Counted from the stretch's first letter, positions 28,590 to 63,138 are shown. The stretch: DNA of 64,000 bases from Nannobrachium achirus (GCA_963921795.1 OY997652.1:56265338-56329337); one strand, 5' to 3'. Notes: generated by a model not told the origin, from the letters alone. A program made the numbers and translations.

Positions 28590-28960
28590 AGGAGGATGAA
28601 GTTGGCCGACCACTGCCACAGACATCGGGAGCTCCCGGCCAGCAGGCTCGTCCTGTGGGAACCAACGCGCGGGCATTGATCGAGGATGCTCCGCGTTAAC
28701 AAATCCTGAAGAAGGATGCGGCAGCTGAGAGCTCTTCGGAGCTGGTATGGAGAACCGGAAAGATTGGAGACTCCGATGGAAGCTCGTCTGAGGACCTCAG
28801 ATGAGCTTCCATCGGAGTCTCCAATCTTTCCAGAGAGAGAGGACATGTGCGTTGCACCAGACTTCAGCCCCAGACATTTCACTCAGGAGTGGTGGATTCT
28901 TGAGCCGCAATGGTAGGCTACTGCAGGCTCCACCTCGCCCTACAGTACTGAAAGAATTTT
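28590..28960 (+). mobile_element. Second copy of non-LTR ORF2 fragment
   Basis: Homologous to 10400-10720 (GAGGATGAAGTTGGCCG, then CACTGCCACAGACAT). It contains an extra local inverted duplication: AGCTCGTCTGAGGACCTCAG is followed by the inverse of GATTGGAGACTCCGATGGA. Confidence 0.75.
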
Positions 28961-29249
28961 GAATTTTTTTTGGACCCAGTATTTATCATCACTGCACAAA
29001 AACCCATCATCATCATCATAGCCTGATGTCTATTCCTGTTTCATAAATTATTTGTAGTTAATAGTTGTAAATAATTTAAACAATTCTATAATGTTATCAG
29101 TGTGCACCAATCTCACAGACAAATTCCTCACAACATACAGTACATGGCAATACAAAATAATGCACCGACCTCAGACAAATTCCTCATGTGCAAAACATTC
29201 AGGGCAATAATTGCCAAGGAAATACAGTATGTGTAAGGTATGAGAATCA

Positions 29250-30280
29250 CAAGTCACCTTTTACACGCTGGATTATCATGGCAATAGAAAAATTAAAAAT
29301 AATGAACAATGAAAAAATACATTCTTTAAGTTCACGTGCACCACAACCTAAGTAACAAAAACATCTGGCTTGTCAAAATGTCATACTTTTTATCTTAAAT
29401 AAAAAAGCCATGTTGTTACAATCAATGTGGTGTACAGATATTTGTTTCTTCTTGATTTAATATAGGCTCAACTTATGTGATGCCACCTTACAATGATCTA
29501 CTCCCATCTATTCCCCAAACATGTAAATCATATCTGATAAGATTTACATTACATTTAGCTTAAATAAATAAATATTTATTCTCTACAGTGCTGTACCTAT
29601 TGTGCAACTCTTGAAGACTACATGATCCAAACCATCGCATGGCTGCTTAAATAATTAACATTGATCTATTGGTACTTCGTACTGCATAGTTTTTAGATTT
29701 CATGACACATGGGGTGGCTCGTTTCACATACAGTATAGGGCAAGGCACAGAACATGGTCTAACAAAGAACAGATTTCATTGTATTCAGTGATCTTACTGT
29801 AAGTGCACTGAATCTTGAATCGCAGTGGTTCCCAATCCCAACCTTTTCTGGACCAGGGCCCACTTGAGCGCAATTACAATCCAACCCGAACAGACCCATG
29901 AGTTGAAGCCCAAGCCCCCCTAAAATCAAAATGAACGAATGAAAATTCATTACAAATCTAGATTTTAACATCCATTCAATTCTTTCAAAGCAGTTGCATC
30001 ACTGTTCTGCAATGCTGGTGCTAGCTGATCTAGGGTCATGTCTCCGTCAGGACGGCTGTGAGTGCAACATGTGAGAATAGAAGAAAAATAAAATGATTGT
30101 CATAGAACAAGATTCAGTTACAAATGCAATCAAAAGCCACAATGTGTGCACTGACTTCTTTATGCTGCCTTTTCGCAACACAAGTAGAATTCCCTGTGAC
30201 AGCCGTGAAATCTTTGCAAAGCTAGTTTCTATATACTGTACTCCCATGTTAATCAATATGCATACTTGCATACACATATA
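29250..30280 (-). pseudogene. Third Ig copy: isolated 3' end
   Basis: Homologous to the 3' end of Ig genes 1 and 2 (10728-12693 and 32466-33826), but the match ends at about 30280. No V, C or transmembrane exon follows upstream. The tail coding segment is present at about 30050-30094. Its acceptor reads TTCTCACATG instead of TTCTCAGATG, so the AG is lost, and the codons include a TGA within the tail. A non-functional duplicate. Confidence 0.8.
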
Positions 30281-30687
30281 GGGGTATACAATTACAGTAG
30301 ATGTCTGGTCCTCCCTCCACCTTCTCTTAACTTGAGACAACTGGACTGAGTCCGTCACCTCACCTTTCTCAGGGGGTAGACAATGTCCCGTTATCTGTGG
30401 AGGGCGTGTTCCGCGCTGCTTAAAACATGCCCCCAAAAAGCCCCCGCTCAATGAACCCCTTTGAACGTGTGCTCCTCTCCTCTCCCCACCCACGAAGTCT
30501 GTCTGTGCTTTTGTTTTTACCCGATGAGTCACCCGTCACAGACACGACCATGGGGTGTAATTGTAAATTACACACTCTGTCACTCAACATAAACACAAGT
30601 TTGTTGACAGCAGACAGGGTTCTGAGGCAGTTACCTGGCTGAAGTAGCCTATCCACATCAAAGAGAGAAATTATACTTATATTAGGC

Positions 30688-30690
<3 letters not shown>

Positions 30691-30718
<28 letters not shown>
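30691..30718. repeat. Short (CA)n
   Basis: About 28 bp CA repeat. Confidence 0.8.
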
Positions 30719-30722
<4 letters not shown>

Positions 30723-30797
30723 GCTGAATCAAGGAGGGTAGGGTAGACTCACTGCCTCACCTTGATGGCCTCAAATGTCTAATATCTCCCTCGGGTC

Positions 30798-30890
30798 ACA
30801 GGGATATCCCTTTGGTCTTGTGGTTAAGATGTTGGACTTTCACACGGACAAGGGAGACCTGGGTACGATGTTGTGACCCGGATCAGGTTT
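30798..30890 (+). repeat. tRNA-like SINE relic
   Basis: GGTCTTGTGGTTAAGATGTT (A-box-like), then AGACCTGGGTACGATGTTGT (B-box-like) with about tRNA spacing. Degenerate. Confidence 0.4.
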
Positions 30891-31117
30891 GCCCATGGGA
30901 GGATGTCAAGCAGTGTATAGCAGGCAGCAGAGTGACTCATTGCCTCAGCAGCCTGATGGCCTCAAAAGTCATCCCGGGCGTTAGGTCTAGGCCTACTAAT
31001 AATTCAACAGAAGATCTTGCACTGATTTGCAGACACAGCAATGTAATGTAGACCTGTAGGCCTACTGTAACTAAAAGCCGAATGTATACTTCGTCGCACG
31101 ATGATGTCGCACACACC

Positions 31118-31174
31118 AGAAAATAGCATAGATCTACAAGCTCACAACGCGACTCGCCACCTCGTTGTGAGCTT
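31118..31174. repeat. Hairpin family copy
   Basis: AAAATAGCATAGATCTACAAG and CTCACAAC pair with GTTGTGAGCTTG across a GC-rich loop (GCGACTCGCCACCTC). Confidence 0.65.
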
Positions 31175-31621
31175 GACCCCAATGTAAACAAGCTGTTGGA
31201 TTTAAATCCTATTAGTAGATTTAACTTAACCCTGAAAATGTATCAGAACCACAGATTTAGTTTTAAATGGGCCTAAAAATTACAATCCAACCCTAACAGA
31301 CCCGGTGAGTTGAAGAAATCCAACCCTAACAGACCCAGTGAGTTGAAGCCCAAGCCCCCCGTAAACTCAAAATGAATTAATCTACTATAGGACCGGGTGA
31401 CCCGGACAGTGGACCATGTGCAAATGTCTTGTGCACGCTGCCAGTGGGTAAGAAAGTACTTCCATGCAATCTTTTCACGTTTATATTTTTTTATTAGACA
31501 GTCATGATTTGGAGGTTTTGTGGCATATTTTACAGTGTATTTACAAGTGTATTCTGCATCATAAAATAAGGAAATAAAGAAAATCACATTAGCTGCCAAA
31601 GAATTACAGTAAGTGTACGGT

Positions 31622-32041
31622 TAACCTCGCGCCACCAGACTTTCCACCTCGGAGGAAAGCCTGGTATTCGTTTACAACGGGCCGTTTGATCCGGTCTAGG
31701 CAAAAACCACAAGCAGAAGAAGCGGTGTCGCTTTGTTTTGGTTCCCCCCCGTTTGTTTCCCCAATCCCTATTAAAATGCTTGAGTAGCCTAGTGTAGTCT
31801 TGCCAGTCGCTACGAGTTGGACTAAAAGATGCATATACCAAAGCAAAATTATGCTGCATCAAGGGGTTTATTAGGTAGGCCTTAAAAGTACAGTATATAC
31901 TTGAGCGCAGGGGAATTATTTTGGGTTAAAATTTAATCCGGTTTGATATTTCCGGCCAAATTGTAGTCATTTGAGTTTGAGGACTACAAGATGACGCTCC
32001 CGACCGGATCAAACCCCGAAATTGGAAGCGATCCCAGGCTA
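31622..32041. mobile_element. hAT-like MITE (TAACCTCGCC family), copy 2
   Basis: Begins TAACCTCGCGCCACCAGAC and ends GATCCCAGGCTA. Flanked by GTGTACGGT on both sides (31613-31621 and 32042-32050). Homologous to 11192-11553 with the same ends, which fixes the boundaries. Confidence 0.85.
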
Positions 32042-32066
32042 GTGTACGGTATACAGAGCATGACAT

Positions 32067-32462
32067 GTTTGATTGATTGAATTTATTAGAAGTTTGCAAT
32101 AGAAAAAAGTACAGTTTCATGACAGTACAAATCACTGGTACAAGGTCAACTAAAAGGAGATCCTAGAAAGCCGAGGCTTATTTCCACAGGAACCACACTT
32201 TAAGTATCTCATATAACATTGAAAGACAGACGGATAGAACATAGTACTTTATCTAGGATAATATCAGTTTCAAAAGCATAACATCAATTACAAAGGCAGA
32301 AAAAAAAAGAAAAAAAAAGGGGGGGGGGAGCATGGGGGCTTAGTCTATTTACAAGTCACGGGTAGTAGCTGTCTGAAGGTGTCTTTTCATACCAATTTTG
32401 AAGGAGGCTAGGGAATAGGATTTGCTCTCCTTTAGGGCTTGTGGAAGGGCGTTCCACATGTT
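32067..32462 (-). mobile_element. LINE 3' end fragment, copy 3
   Basis: Shares the 3' tail and non-coding body with 3786-3995 and 8678-9045; the minus strand preserves MWNALPQALKES at 32425-32462. It directly abuts the 3' end of Ig gene 2. Confidence 0.7.
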
Positions 32463-33619
32463 GATGTCACCTTTTACACACTACATTATCATGGCAACAG
32501 AAAAATACAACTTTTAAACACAATAATAATGAAAAAAATAAATTCTTTAAGTTTGCGTGCACCACAAGAAACCAAAACGTCTGGCTTGTCAAGATTTCAT
32601 ACGTTTCATCTTAACTATAAAAGCCATGTTGTTACAATCAATGTGTTTCTTCTTGATTTAATATAGGCTCAACTTGTGTGATACCACCTTACAATTATCT
32701 AAACATGTAAATCATATCTGATATGATTTACATGTGTGGGGGACCTGACAAAGGCTGCAGAGAATAAAACATTACATTTACATTACAGCTTAAATAAATA
32801 CATATTTTAAGAATAATATTAAATATTAAATATTTAAGAATACATTAAGGCGGTGGGCAGACCTTCTCCTTCTCTACAGTGCTGTACCTATTGTGCAATC
32901 CTTGAAGACTACATGATCCAAACCATCGCATGGCTGCTTAAATAATCAACATTGATCTATTGGTACTTCGTACTGCATAGTTTTTAGATTCCCTGAGACA
33001 TGGGGTGGCTCATCTCACATATACAGTATAGAGCAAGTCACAGAACATGGTCTAACAAAGAACAGATTTCATTGTATGCAGTGATCTTACTGTAAGTGAA
33101 CTGAATCTTGGATCACAGTGGTTCCAAACCTTTTCTGGACCAGGGCCCACTTGAGACCTGCATGCATCTTTTGAGACTATCAGCAAACGGATCATTACGA
33201 TGCATAATATTCTATGATTTTTCAAAGGTACCTGAAAACACTGGGATTTGCTGTCAAGGGCAGCTATAGACGCTATTTTAACTCTGGCAGTTACAAAGTT
33301 AAGTTGGCCTGCCATTATAAGAATTGCTTCTGAGAATGTTTTACACTAAGCATTGGGTCTCATTTACCAACATTCTTAAGAAGATGTGGGCCAACCACAG
33401 ACATCTGTGAAGACAATTTTGGCAGAGAATCAGTTAACACTGAAAATGGGCCTAAAAATTACAATCCAACCCGAACAGACCAGTGAGTTGAAGTCAAGCC
33501 CCCCTAAAATCAAAATGAACTAATGAAAATTCATTACAAATCTAGATTTTAACATCCATTCAATTCTTTCAAAGCAGTTGCATCACTGTTCTGCAATGCT
33601 GGTGCTAGCTGATCTTGGG

Positions 33620-55458
<21,839 letters not shown>

Positions 55459-55543
55459 CGTGTTAAACAAACGTATGTAAACGACGTGTAAACTGACAGC
55501 AGAATGTTCACATTCACGCGTCGCGCTGCCTGTCGCACTCTGC

Positions 55544-55664
55544 TATTGGTGCTCAGGTGGTGCTCCTGTCCAATCCCCCTCATCTCCCGGCCCGGGGAAA
55601 ACAAACGAGACGGAAACAAACGAGACCACAGCGTTTGTTTTCCCCGGGCCGGGAGATGAGGGGG
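55544..55664 (-). promoter_or_regulatory. Ig gene 2 upstream region: CCAAT box and perfect hairpin
   Basis: A CCAAT on the minus strand (55544-55548) lies about 90 bp upstream of the ATG. Just beyond it, perfect 32-bp arms 55575-55606 and 55633-55664 (CTCATCTCCCGGCCCGGGGA within the arm) enclose a 26-bp loop. The promoter role is inferred from position; no TATA box is evident. Confidence 0.4.
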
Positions 55665-55699
55665 AGGAGCACTACCCGAGCTAGGGCTCTGCACCCGAG

Positions 55700-56900
55700 C
55701 ACCTTCTGTTGTGTGTGAACGTCAAACGTCATATCCGTTTTCAACGTCGTGCAGGCAGTACGGCAGTTCTACAAACGACGACAAGCTCACAACTGCTGCA
55801 TCTGCGACGCGACGTGAGCTTGTAGGTCTGTGTTTTTGGAAAAACGCGTAAAACATCAAAGCATCGACGATAGGCAGGCACCATATAGTCTACCTCCGCT
55901 TCGACGGAGAAAGTAGATCCTTTCGTCTAGAAACAAGTTGTCGTTCATTCATTCGTCTTAAACCGTGGGGCTTTGTTTTCCTGGGTGATCACTGACCAGC
56001 CCAGGTCGAATTGTCAAACTTGTCACAATTAATTGAATTGCGACACAAATAGACCTGCACTTTACATATGAGGTTCTTTTTCCTGTACTATAGTTTTGAG
56101 AACAAACGCTTAATAGCCAAAGTAACTGCAAAAGACTGCGGCTATTTGTTTCAAAAAGGCTTCATACCCTGAGACTTAATCGAGTTTGATATTGTAAAAA
56201 TAGCTGACAATAGGCCTAGCTCCAACTGTTTTTTATTATGTTGACGCTTAATTGCCTTCTTTGGCAAAGTATTCTCATTTGATTATAGGCTATTCTACCG
56301 GGTTAATAGGTGGAATAGCCTACAACATTATGTTTATGATGTTGTTAATCTAGCAAGCTAGTTGTGTTGAACTTTGAAAAGCTGAATGCTGACTGAGGAG
56401 ACATTATTTACTGAGGAGAGGAGACAGTATAGGCCCTATAGGCCTATTCCTCCCTTGTGTTAACTGGGTGGATAGTTTAGCTGTGCAAGGCTACATTTCA
56501 ACACCCCTTCAACAAAAATTGTTGCTAAATCCGCCCACGCTTGGCCTTCCTATATCTTTCATTTCTACAGTGTGTGTGTAGACTATTTCTAGTGTCTTGC
56601 ATTCGGTGGGTGGACAACAGAGACTCCTCTTCACAAAGCATTTTCATGGGAACTCTGCCTCGACCTCCATGCTGGCTTAGTCTAGTGGAATTTCTGAAAA
56701 ATCATGTGATTGTTAGGGGCATTTTGGGATAAAAGTTGGGAACCCGTCTATTTTACACAATTCAAGGGTGTTGAATCTGAAAAAAAGATCTTGCATAACA
56801 AAATAGCTGCCGAATTGTCAATTTTAAACTATTTCTTCAAGGGATATTTCACTTTCAAAACACCTTTAGTAATTTTATCGTCTAATCAAGCGTTTGGGAA
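55700..56900. other. Mostly unannotated
   Basis: Apart from one hairpin copy (55776-55837), nothing supportable. Confidence 0.45.
55776..55837. repeat. Hairpin family copy
   Basis: GACAAGCTCACAACTGCTGC pairs with ACGTGAGCTTGTAGGTCTGT; the loop contains CTGCGACGCGAC. Confidence 0.65.
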
Positions 56901-56902
56901 CA

Positions 56903-57938
56903 CCCAGGACAGTTTTTGAGTTGTTTGATTCAGTTTAGATTTAGACATTTGATATTCATTTCATCAGACACGCCCCCTTTCTATACAAACCCATTGTAAC
57001 TTCAAACTTTAACCTGAACATTTTAACCTGGATAGATTTAATGAAAACACCCGTCCTTTTTTTCTGGCGACTCCTGTCCTGACATCCTCCTAATATGTGA
57101 GCAGGTTGTGTTTTGTCAATAACATTTTTCCTTTTTTATATTTATAATTTCTTAATTGTATTTTTTTCTCCCAAATAATTATAGAAAATAAACTAAAAAG
57201 GTTATCGAAAGAACACTGCATATTTGTGTATTAAAAGGGCATCAGGAGTCACCAGAAAAAAAGATGGGTGTTTTCATTGAATCTATCATGGTTAAAATGT
57301 TTTATTTTTATTTAAAAGGGATATTTCACTTAAAGGAGTAGTTCACCACTTTTCAACCTGTCTTCATATAATAGGTCCTCACTAATGTTCATGATAAAAT
57401 ATCACAATTTTTTTCTACTCAGTCCAAGTCTGACCTGCCCACAGCCCTCCACTGAGAAAAAAAAAAGAAAAAATATATTTTTGAGTACCAATTATATGAA
57501 CATAGGTTGAAAAGTGGTGGAGTGCCCCTTTAAATACAAAAACATTGAAACCATGTTAGATTCAATGAAAACACCCATCCTTTTTTCTGGTGACTCGGAC
57601 TCCTGACGCCCTCCTAATACATGAACAGGCAGTGTTTTTTCGATAACTTTTTTAGTTTATTTTTTCATAATTATTTGGGAAAATGAAAAATAAATAAATA
57701 TAAAAAATTAATTAAAAATAAATGAAAGGAGTTATCGAAAGAACACGACCTGCTCACGTATTAGGAGCGCGTCAGGAGTCACCAGAAAAAAAGGATGGGT
57801 GTTTTCATTAAATCTATCATGGTTAAAATGGAGTTTGAAGTTACAATGGGTTTGTATAGTAAGGGGCGTGTCTGATAAAATGAATATCAAATATCTAAAT
57901 CTAAACTGAATCAAGCAACTCAAAAACTGTCCTGACCT
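56903..57938. repeat. Compound foldback element
   Basis: The outer arms match in inverse (AGGACAGTTTTTGAGTTG at 56908; CAACTCAAAAACTGTCCT at 57920; GATTTAGA(C/T)ATTTGATATT). Within them lie two smaller palindromic units (57017-57300 and 57540-57830), each with ATGAAAACACCC and GGGTGTTTTCAT ends, separated by a MITE at 57335-57530. Confidence 0.85.
57335..57530. repeat. MITE at the centre of the foldback
   Basis: AAAGGAGTAGTTCACCACTT at the left and AAGTGGTGGAGTGCCCCTTT at the right; related to 25525-25860. Confidence 0.75.
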
Positions 57939-57939
57939 A

Positions 57940-59060
57940 TAACTTCTATTTTTACCATATCAGAGGGAACTGAGCCAAACAAAATGTAATGCCTCAACAG
58001 TCCTCGTTTTCAAGATGATTAACCTTTGATATTGTGGATGTTTTTGGTTTGTTTTTCCTTCATCTTCTAGAAAACGATGCATTTATCACTGACGTGTGTG
58101 GTTCTCGTCATCACACATTTCACAGTGCAACTGTAAAAGAAAGGTAATTTGCAGAATAGCCTACATTCCCGAGGTATGCTACTGTAGTACGTTCTAGCTC
58201 TGAGTCTGAGCTCTTTATAATAATGAAAAAGTCGGAGACTGTCGCATACAGATGTATGCTGCCGCCTGCCTGCCTGTTTGCTGAATGTGAATGAAAAGCC
58301 GGGAACAGCAGTACAGCACATGCGCACACACCTGGAAGCTAGCAATGTTCAAGAACGCAAACCATACAGCCTATCGTTAAAGGGTTGTTAAAAAAGTGTT
58401 AACGTGTTGATTTGTAAATGTGTTGATCCTTTTAGCAGCCAAACCCATTGCGAGCTAATTTGCGTTTGCTTAGCCTACGTCTATGTATGTCTATAGGCCT
58501 ATAGCCTGCATAAAATACATTTAACCGTTACTAACTTCTGCTGGGGTGTGTTCAACAACGGTTAAACCAGTGCGTTGGTAGCGTTGTTAAATGAATAATC
58601 CAGGTTTATTTGTCACTACAACACAATTTGTCCTCATTGTAGGTACTAGGCCTATATTGCCTGCTACAATACTAATAAAAAGCAAAACGTAATAGGCCTA
58701 TGAGGGGAAAACGCATCAGCATGGGCATAGAGTAAAACATTAATATCGTTTGTTAGAAACGTTACCTGATCTGTGATTCACTCCGGTTTGCAACACTCCT
58801 ACTCCAACAACACTGATATATATTGGGATTATATAGCTAATATATAACAGCGATCCTAGAAGCAACTTTTGCTGTTAAACTGAGCCGTTGGTTCGGGGTG
58901 AGAGCCGTTGGAAAAGCCCGGTGTGCCGTGTGGTGCAAATGTGCCCGCCCGGGCTTCAGACTTCAGAGTTTAGATTGTGAGCTCCAATCAAAAGCCGCGT
59001 GAAAGCGAATACGCCCCTCTACCCAGTGAATATACGCTTGGTTTATTCAGAACCTCCCCC
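57940..59060. other. Unannotated stretch
   Basis: No exon or repeat supported. Confidence 0.45.
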
Positions 59061-59079
59061 TTAGACTTTTCTCTCCCCC

Positions 59080-59850
59080 TGGCCCAGGCTTTCTCCCGGG
59101 AGAGAGCCTGGTGTTCGTTCACAACTAGTCTCGCGTGGCCAGACGGTTGCCTCCGCGATTTGGTCAAATGCTCCCGGCATACAGTCTGGCAAACCGGGGA
59201 AGAAACGATGAGTGGCGAGATGAAGCGGAAGTGAAGCCCCCACGTCACTTCCGTTTCAGTCTCACATCACAAATATTTATCATTATATAAATAAAAATCA
59301 TATAAACATGTTTAGCTTGCTGCTTAGCAGAAATGACATTTTAAAATATATTCTTTTGAACGGTAATGCCCGTTTCCGATACTCGCCGTTCGGGAGCTGC
59401 TGTTCCAGACTCTATATAGCATTCAGAGATTGTGGAATAGTTGTCTGGCTACGCGAGACTAGTTCACAACAGACCGTTTGGTTTCCGCCTAAAGCGCGGA
59501 AACCACTAGAAGAAGCGGTGTCGCTTTGATTTGGTTCCCACCGTTTGTTTCCCCAATCCCTATTAAAATGCTCGAGTAGCCTAGTGTGGTTTTGCCGGTC
59601 GCTAAAAGTTGGACTAAAACATGCATATACCAAACTAATTTTTCAAAAGCAAAACTACTCCGCATCGAGGAGTTTATTAGGTAGGCCATAAAAGTATGTC
59701 CTTGAGCGCAGGGGAATTATTTTGGGTTAAAATGTTTCCGGTGGATAGTTCCGGACAAATTGTAGTCCTTGAGTACTACAACATGACGTTTTGTGGTTTC
59801 CGCTCCAGACCGGTTACAAACCCGAAAAGTGAAGTGATCCCAGACTAGGC
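59080..59850. mobile_element. TAACCTCGCC-family MITE, copy 3, interrupted
   Basis: CCAGGCTTTC ... GGTGTTCGTTCACAAC, then (after the 59126-59470 insertion and its TSD) AGACCGTTTGGTTTCCGCCT to GTGATCCCAGACTA. Colinear with 11192-11553. Confidence 0.8.
59126..59462. mobile_element. hAT-type MITE, 337 bp, exact TSD
   Basis: Ends TAGTCTCGCGTGGCCAGAC and GTCTGGCTACGCGAGACTAG. TSD TTCACAAC at 59118-59125 and 59463-59470. The uninterrupted relative at 11215-11245 gives the empty site. Confidence 0.92.
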
Positions 59851-60442
59851 CCCCGCTACTATCTATGGTCTGGTCTCACGTCTCAGCATTAACACCAGCA
59901 GATCATAGACACTGATCATCTGATCATCATACTCCTTCAATCTGCACCATCTGTTTGAAATGTGTTAACAATATCAGTCAAAGATATGTGCTTGTAGCGT
60001 GGGATAGGCTTAGATCCTCCTTGAGTAGTGCTATTTCCTCTACCGTTACATCTCAGAGCCAATTCAGCCAAATATATTGCTACCCCATGGATCTTGTCAA
60101 GATCCCCAAAAAATGATCTGAAAATGATCTGGCCACTTAAAATATTAATAGTAGCCTGAGTAAAGTAATGTCCAGATTATATGTAATAATAGCTTTATTC
60201 AGTTTTGACAAAATGCATCGAACAAAACTTGTTTGTCAAGAAATCAAATGTAGCCTAATTACACACAAACACCTTGAAAAGAACCAACACATCTACGATG
60301 GTACAATAATTATGAATAGTGTTAAAATGTGCTGCAGGAACACTTTTTGCCTTAATTGCTTTCAAATTACATTTAGGACATTCTGTGAATTCTCAATGTT
60401 ACAAAGTGATAAAATGAATTAAACAAAATAGATGGCTTAAAT

Positions 60443-60917
60443 TAGGGATGTCCCGATACCACTTTTTTGCTGACCGAGTACAAGTACGAGTACTTCATTT
60501 TGAGTACTCGCCGATACCGAGTACCGATACGAGTACAATTAATAATACAAAATGTCTTTAAATTACGTTTCTTTTTTTTCTTTTTTTTTATCAGATGTTC
60601 CTCACTTTCTGGCTGTATATAACACATTAAATTGCATTGCTTTCCCAGAACATGGAACAACTGCCACACATTTCATTTTTTTTTTCAGGTTTAGCCCATG
60701 GAAATTCCTGTACTGTGCATGATCTTCTAGATCTGCTATGCTCAAACATTTTGTATTTTTACTTTTGATACTTTAAGAGAGAGAGAGAAAGGCGAAGTGG
60801 CGGAACACACAGGGTACTCGGGCGCTTTGTGAGCAGTATCTGACGAGTACCGATACCGCAAAATAGGCCGGTATCGGGGCGAGTACCGATACCACGAGTA
60901 CCGATACCGCATCCCTA
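60443..60917. mobile_element. hAT-type MITE, 475 bp, exact TSD
   Basis: Starts TAGGGATGTCCCGATACCA and ends CCGATACCGCATCCCTA, with many GAGTACCGATAC internal repeats. TSD GCTTAAAT at 60435-60442 and 60918-60925. Confidence 0.92.
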
Positions 60918-61254
60918 GCTTAAATATCACTATCTTAGTGTGTACCTAACAATCTCCATCCAGCCTGGATCTCTCAGCCAGGAATCTCGATGAGTAATTC
61001 TACAGTATGAGTAATTCCACATGAAAAAAACTAAAAAAGCTAAAAAGCCACTCCAAAAAAAGCCAATGAATACGTCGCACTCTTTGGTTTAATTTATATG
61101 TAGTCGGACAACTTGTCACACAACCCTTTTGACAATTCCAACCATCTCTCCATGTAGAATTTATTGGGTAAGTGCGATATTTGGCCACACGGGGATGCTG
61201 TAACATAGAACAAAATGATGACTATATGACATTATTGCATACATCCAATATACA

Positions 61255-61574
61255 TACCACACTGGCAGCCCATCCATCTATCCATCCATCCATCCATATA
61301 CATCCATCCATCTTCAACCGCTTATCCGGAATCGGGTCGCAGGGGTAACAGCTCCAACTGAGATTTCCAGGGTTCCCTAACCTGACCAACTTCCTCCACT
61401 CCAGTGTGGAGATACAGAATAATCCTTCCATCTGGTCTTTGGTCTGCCGCGGGGTCTCCTCCCAGTGGGATGTGCCTCGAGGATCTTCCTAGGAAGGCGC
61501 TCAGGAGGCATCCGTATCACTTTTAATTGCAAAATAAATAAATAAATCCCATTAATGTTAATGGGGAGATTCAT
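61255..61574 (-). mobile_element. RTE/Rex-type LINE 3' end
   Basis: The minus frame has RMPPERLPRKILEAHPTGRR and PRGRPKTRWKDY, the terminal motif of many non-LTR ORF2 proteins. It ends in a (TGGA)n tail at 61264-61310 on the minus strand. 5'-truncated. Confidence 0.7.
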
Positions 61575-61599
61575 ACTTTTTGCTAAAAACTCAGTTCCA

Positions 61600-62680
61600 A
61601 CTCTACAACATTAGGCCTACTTAGGACACCTCGGCTTATTTGATTATTAAAAAATATATATATATTTCACTTTTAATTGCTAAACAATCCCATTCATTTC
61701 AATGAGGAAATGCCATTTAGTGTTATTTCTGGATAATGACCGATGAGCTCAATAACAGACCAGATCAAAGACTCAGAGCACTTGCAGCACTGCATGAATG
61801 TTATATGCCGTAGGCTACATGCCAACATGACAGCCATGCAAACAAACAAAGTGTCAACAGAATGTTGCTCTCAAGAATGTTTTTGAAAACATTTGAAGAT
61901 GCAGTAACCAAAATCGGATTCTATTTGATCAACACTTGAACCCACAGCTCGGTACACACAGCGCAGTGTTGCATTCATTTTCAACATGGTTATTATTATG
62001 TTATGAAAAGTGCTGTTTCTATAGAAGTGTGGCCGTTTACTGAGAAGGCAAGAGGGGCATCCCCTAAGCGCCTGCACATATACAGTATGGGCCATTGGCC
62101 CACCCACCTTCTCTTTGCACACTACCATCTGGAAGGAGGTTTCAGACACATAGGCCTACTGTATATGTTATGCATGTGACTTACTTGTGCACCGTATATT
62201 TATACACAATATAATTAAATAAGTAATATTTTAAACTTCAATTAAACTGGTGATTTAAATCAAGAGGGATTTGGTGCTTTGCATGTTGTAGATCCATTAT
62301 GGTGGTTTCTGTTAGTATGTGTGTGTGTGTGTGGGGGGGGGGGGGGGTCTTACCACATAGGAAATGAAAGCAGAGAGGTCTATAAAACTCTATGGTCTGT
62401 CCCTCTGTATGTGACAATGAACAATGTACTGTAGCTGTTAGCTGTCACTTTCAGTTGTTCATTTTATTTGAAGGATGACATTTGCATCAACCTATATAAT
62501 ATTATGTGAGTATTTTATTTAATTATGTCGTATTTAAAACAGTATTTTTTCCTTAGCACAGCATCAGAACACAAAATGTTAATTATGAAAGTGCTGGGGT
62601 TTAGTGTTTTTATCTGGAGTGAACAGAAGCCCATGTTGAAAATGGATCGTGAGTTTTAGATTTAATGTTATATTAGTCAA
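61600..62680. other. Unannotated stretch
   Basis: A GT/G microsatellite at 62318-62347 only. Confidence 0.45.
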
Positions 62681-62694
62681 CCTGGCTTTAAGTT

Positions 62695-62770
62695 GGGTAG
62701 CCATAGCTGAATGGGTAGACACTAGACAGTTCACCTGGGAAGCTGAAGATCTCAGGTTCAAGAATCATAT
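62695..62770 (+). repeat. tRNA-like relic
   Basis: GTAGCCATAGCTGAATGGGT (A-box-like) and CTCAGGTTCAAGAATC (B-box-like) with tRNA spacing. Probably a SINE head or tRNA pseudogene. Confidence 0.35.
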
Positions 62771-63138
62771 TTAATTAAAAAGTGCTCCTCAGAGCACAGG
62801 TCTCTGCCAGGTCAAGGAGGTTATATTTAGGAATCATGACTATAGATATCATTAGTACCAATTTGCATGCTGTTTGGATAAAATCTGTAGAAGTAATATA
62901 AAAATGGGCAATGTTTATTGAACTTTGCAAAGGGAAGGATTATTGAAATGAAAACTTAAAATCAAATGAACTGAACTATGAAATGAACCACTGACTAAAC
63001 CAAACTGAATCAAACTGAATCTATTAACATGAATACGAATAACCCTATAGTTGAGATGAGATCTATAGTGTTTCCCAAACACAACTTGGGACTCATTCAA
63101 ATTAGAATATTTCATAAATGTATACAACTTAAGAAATA

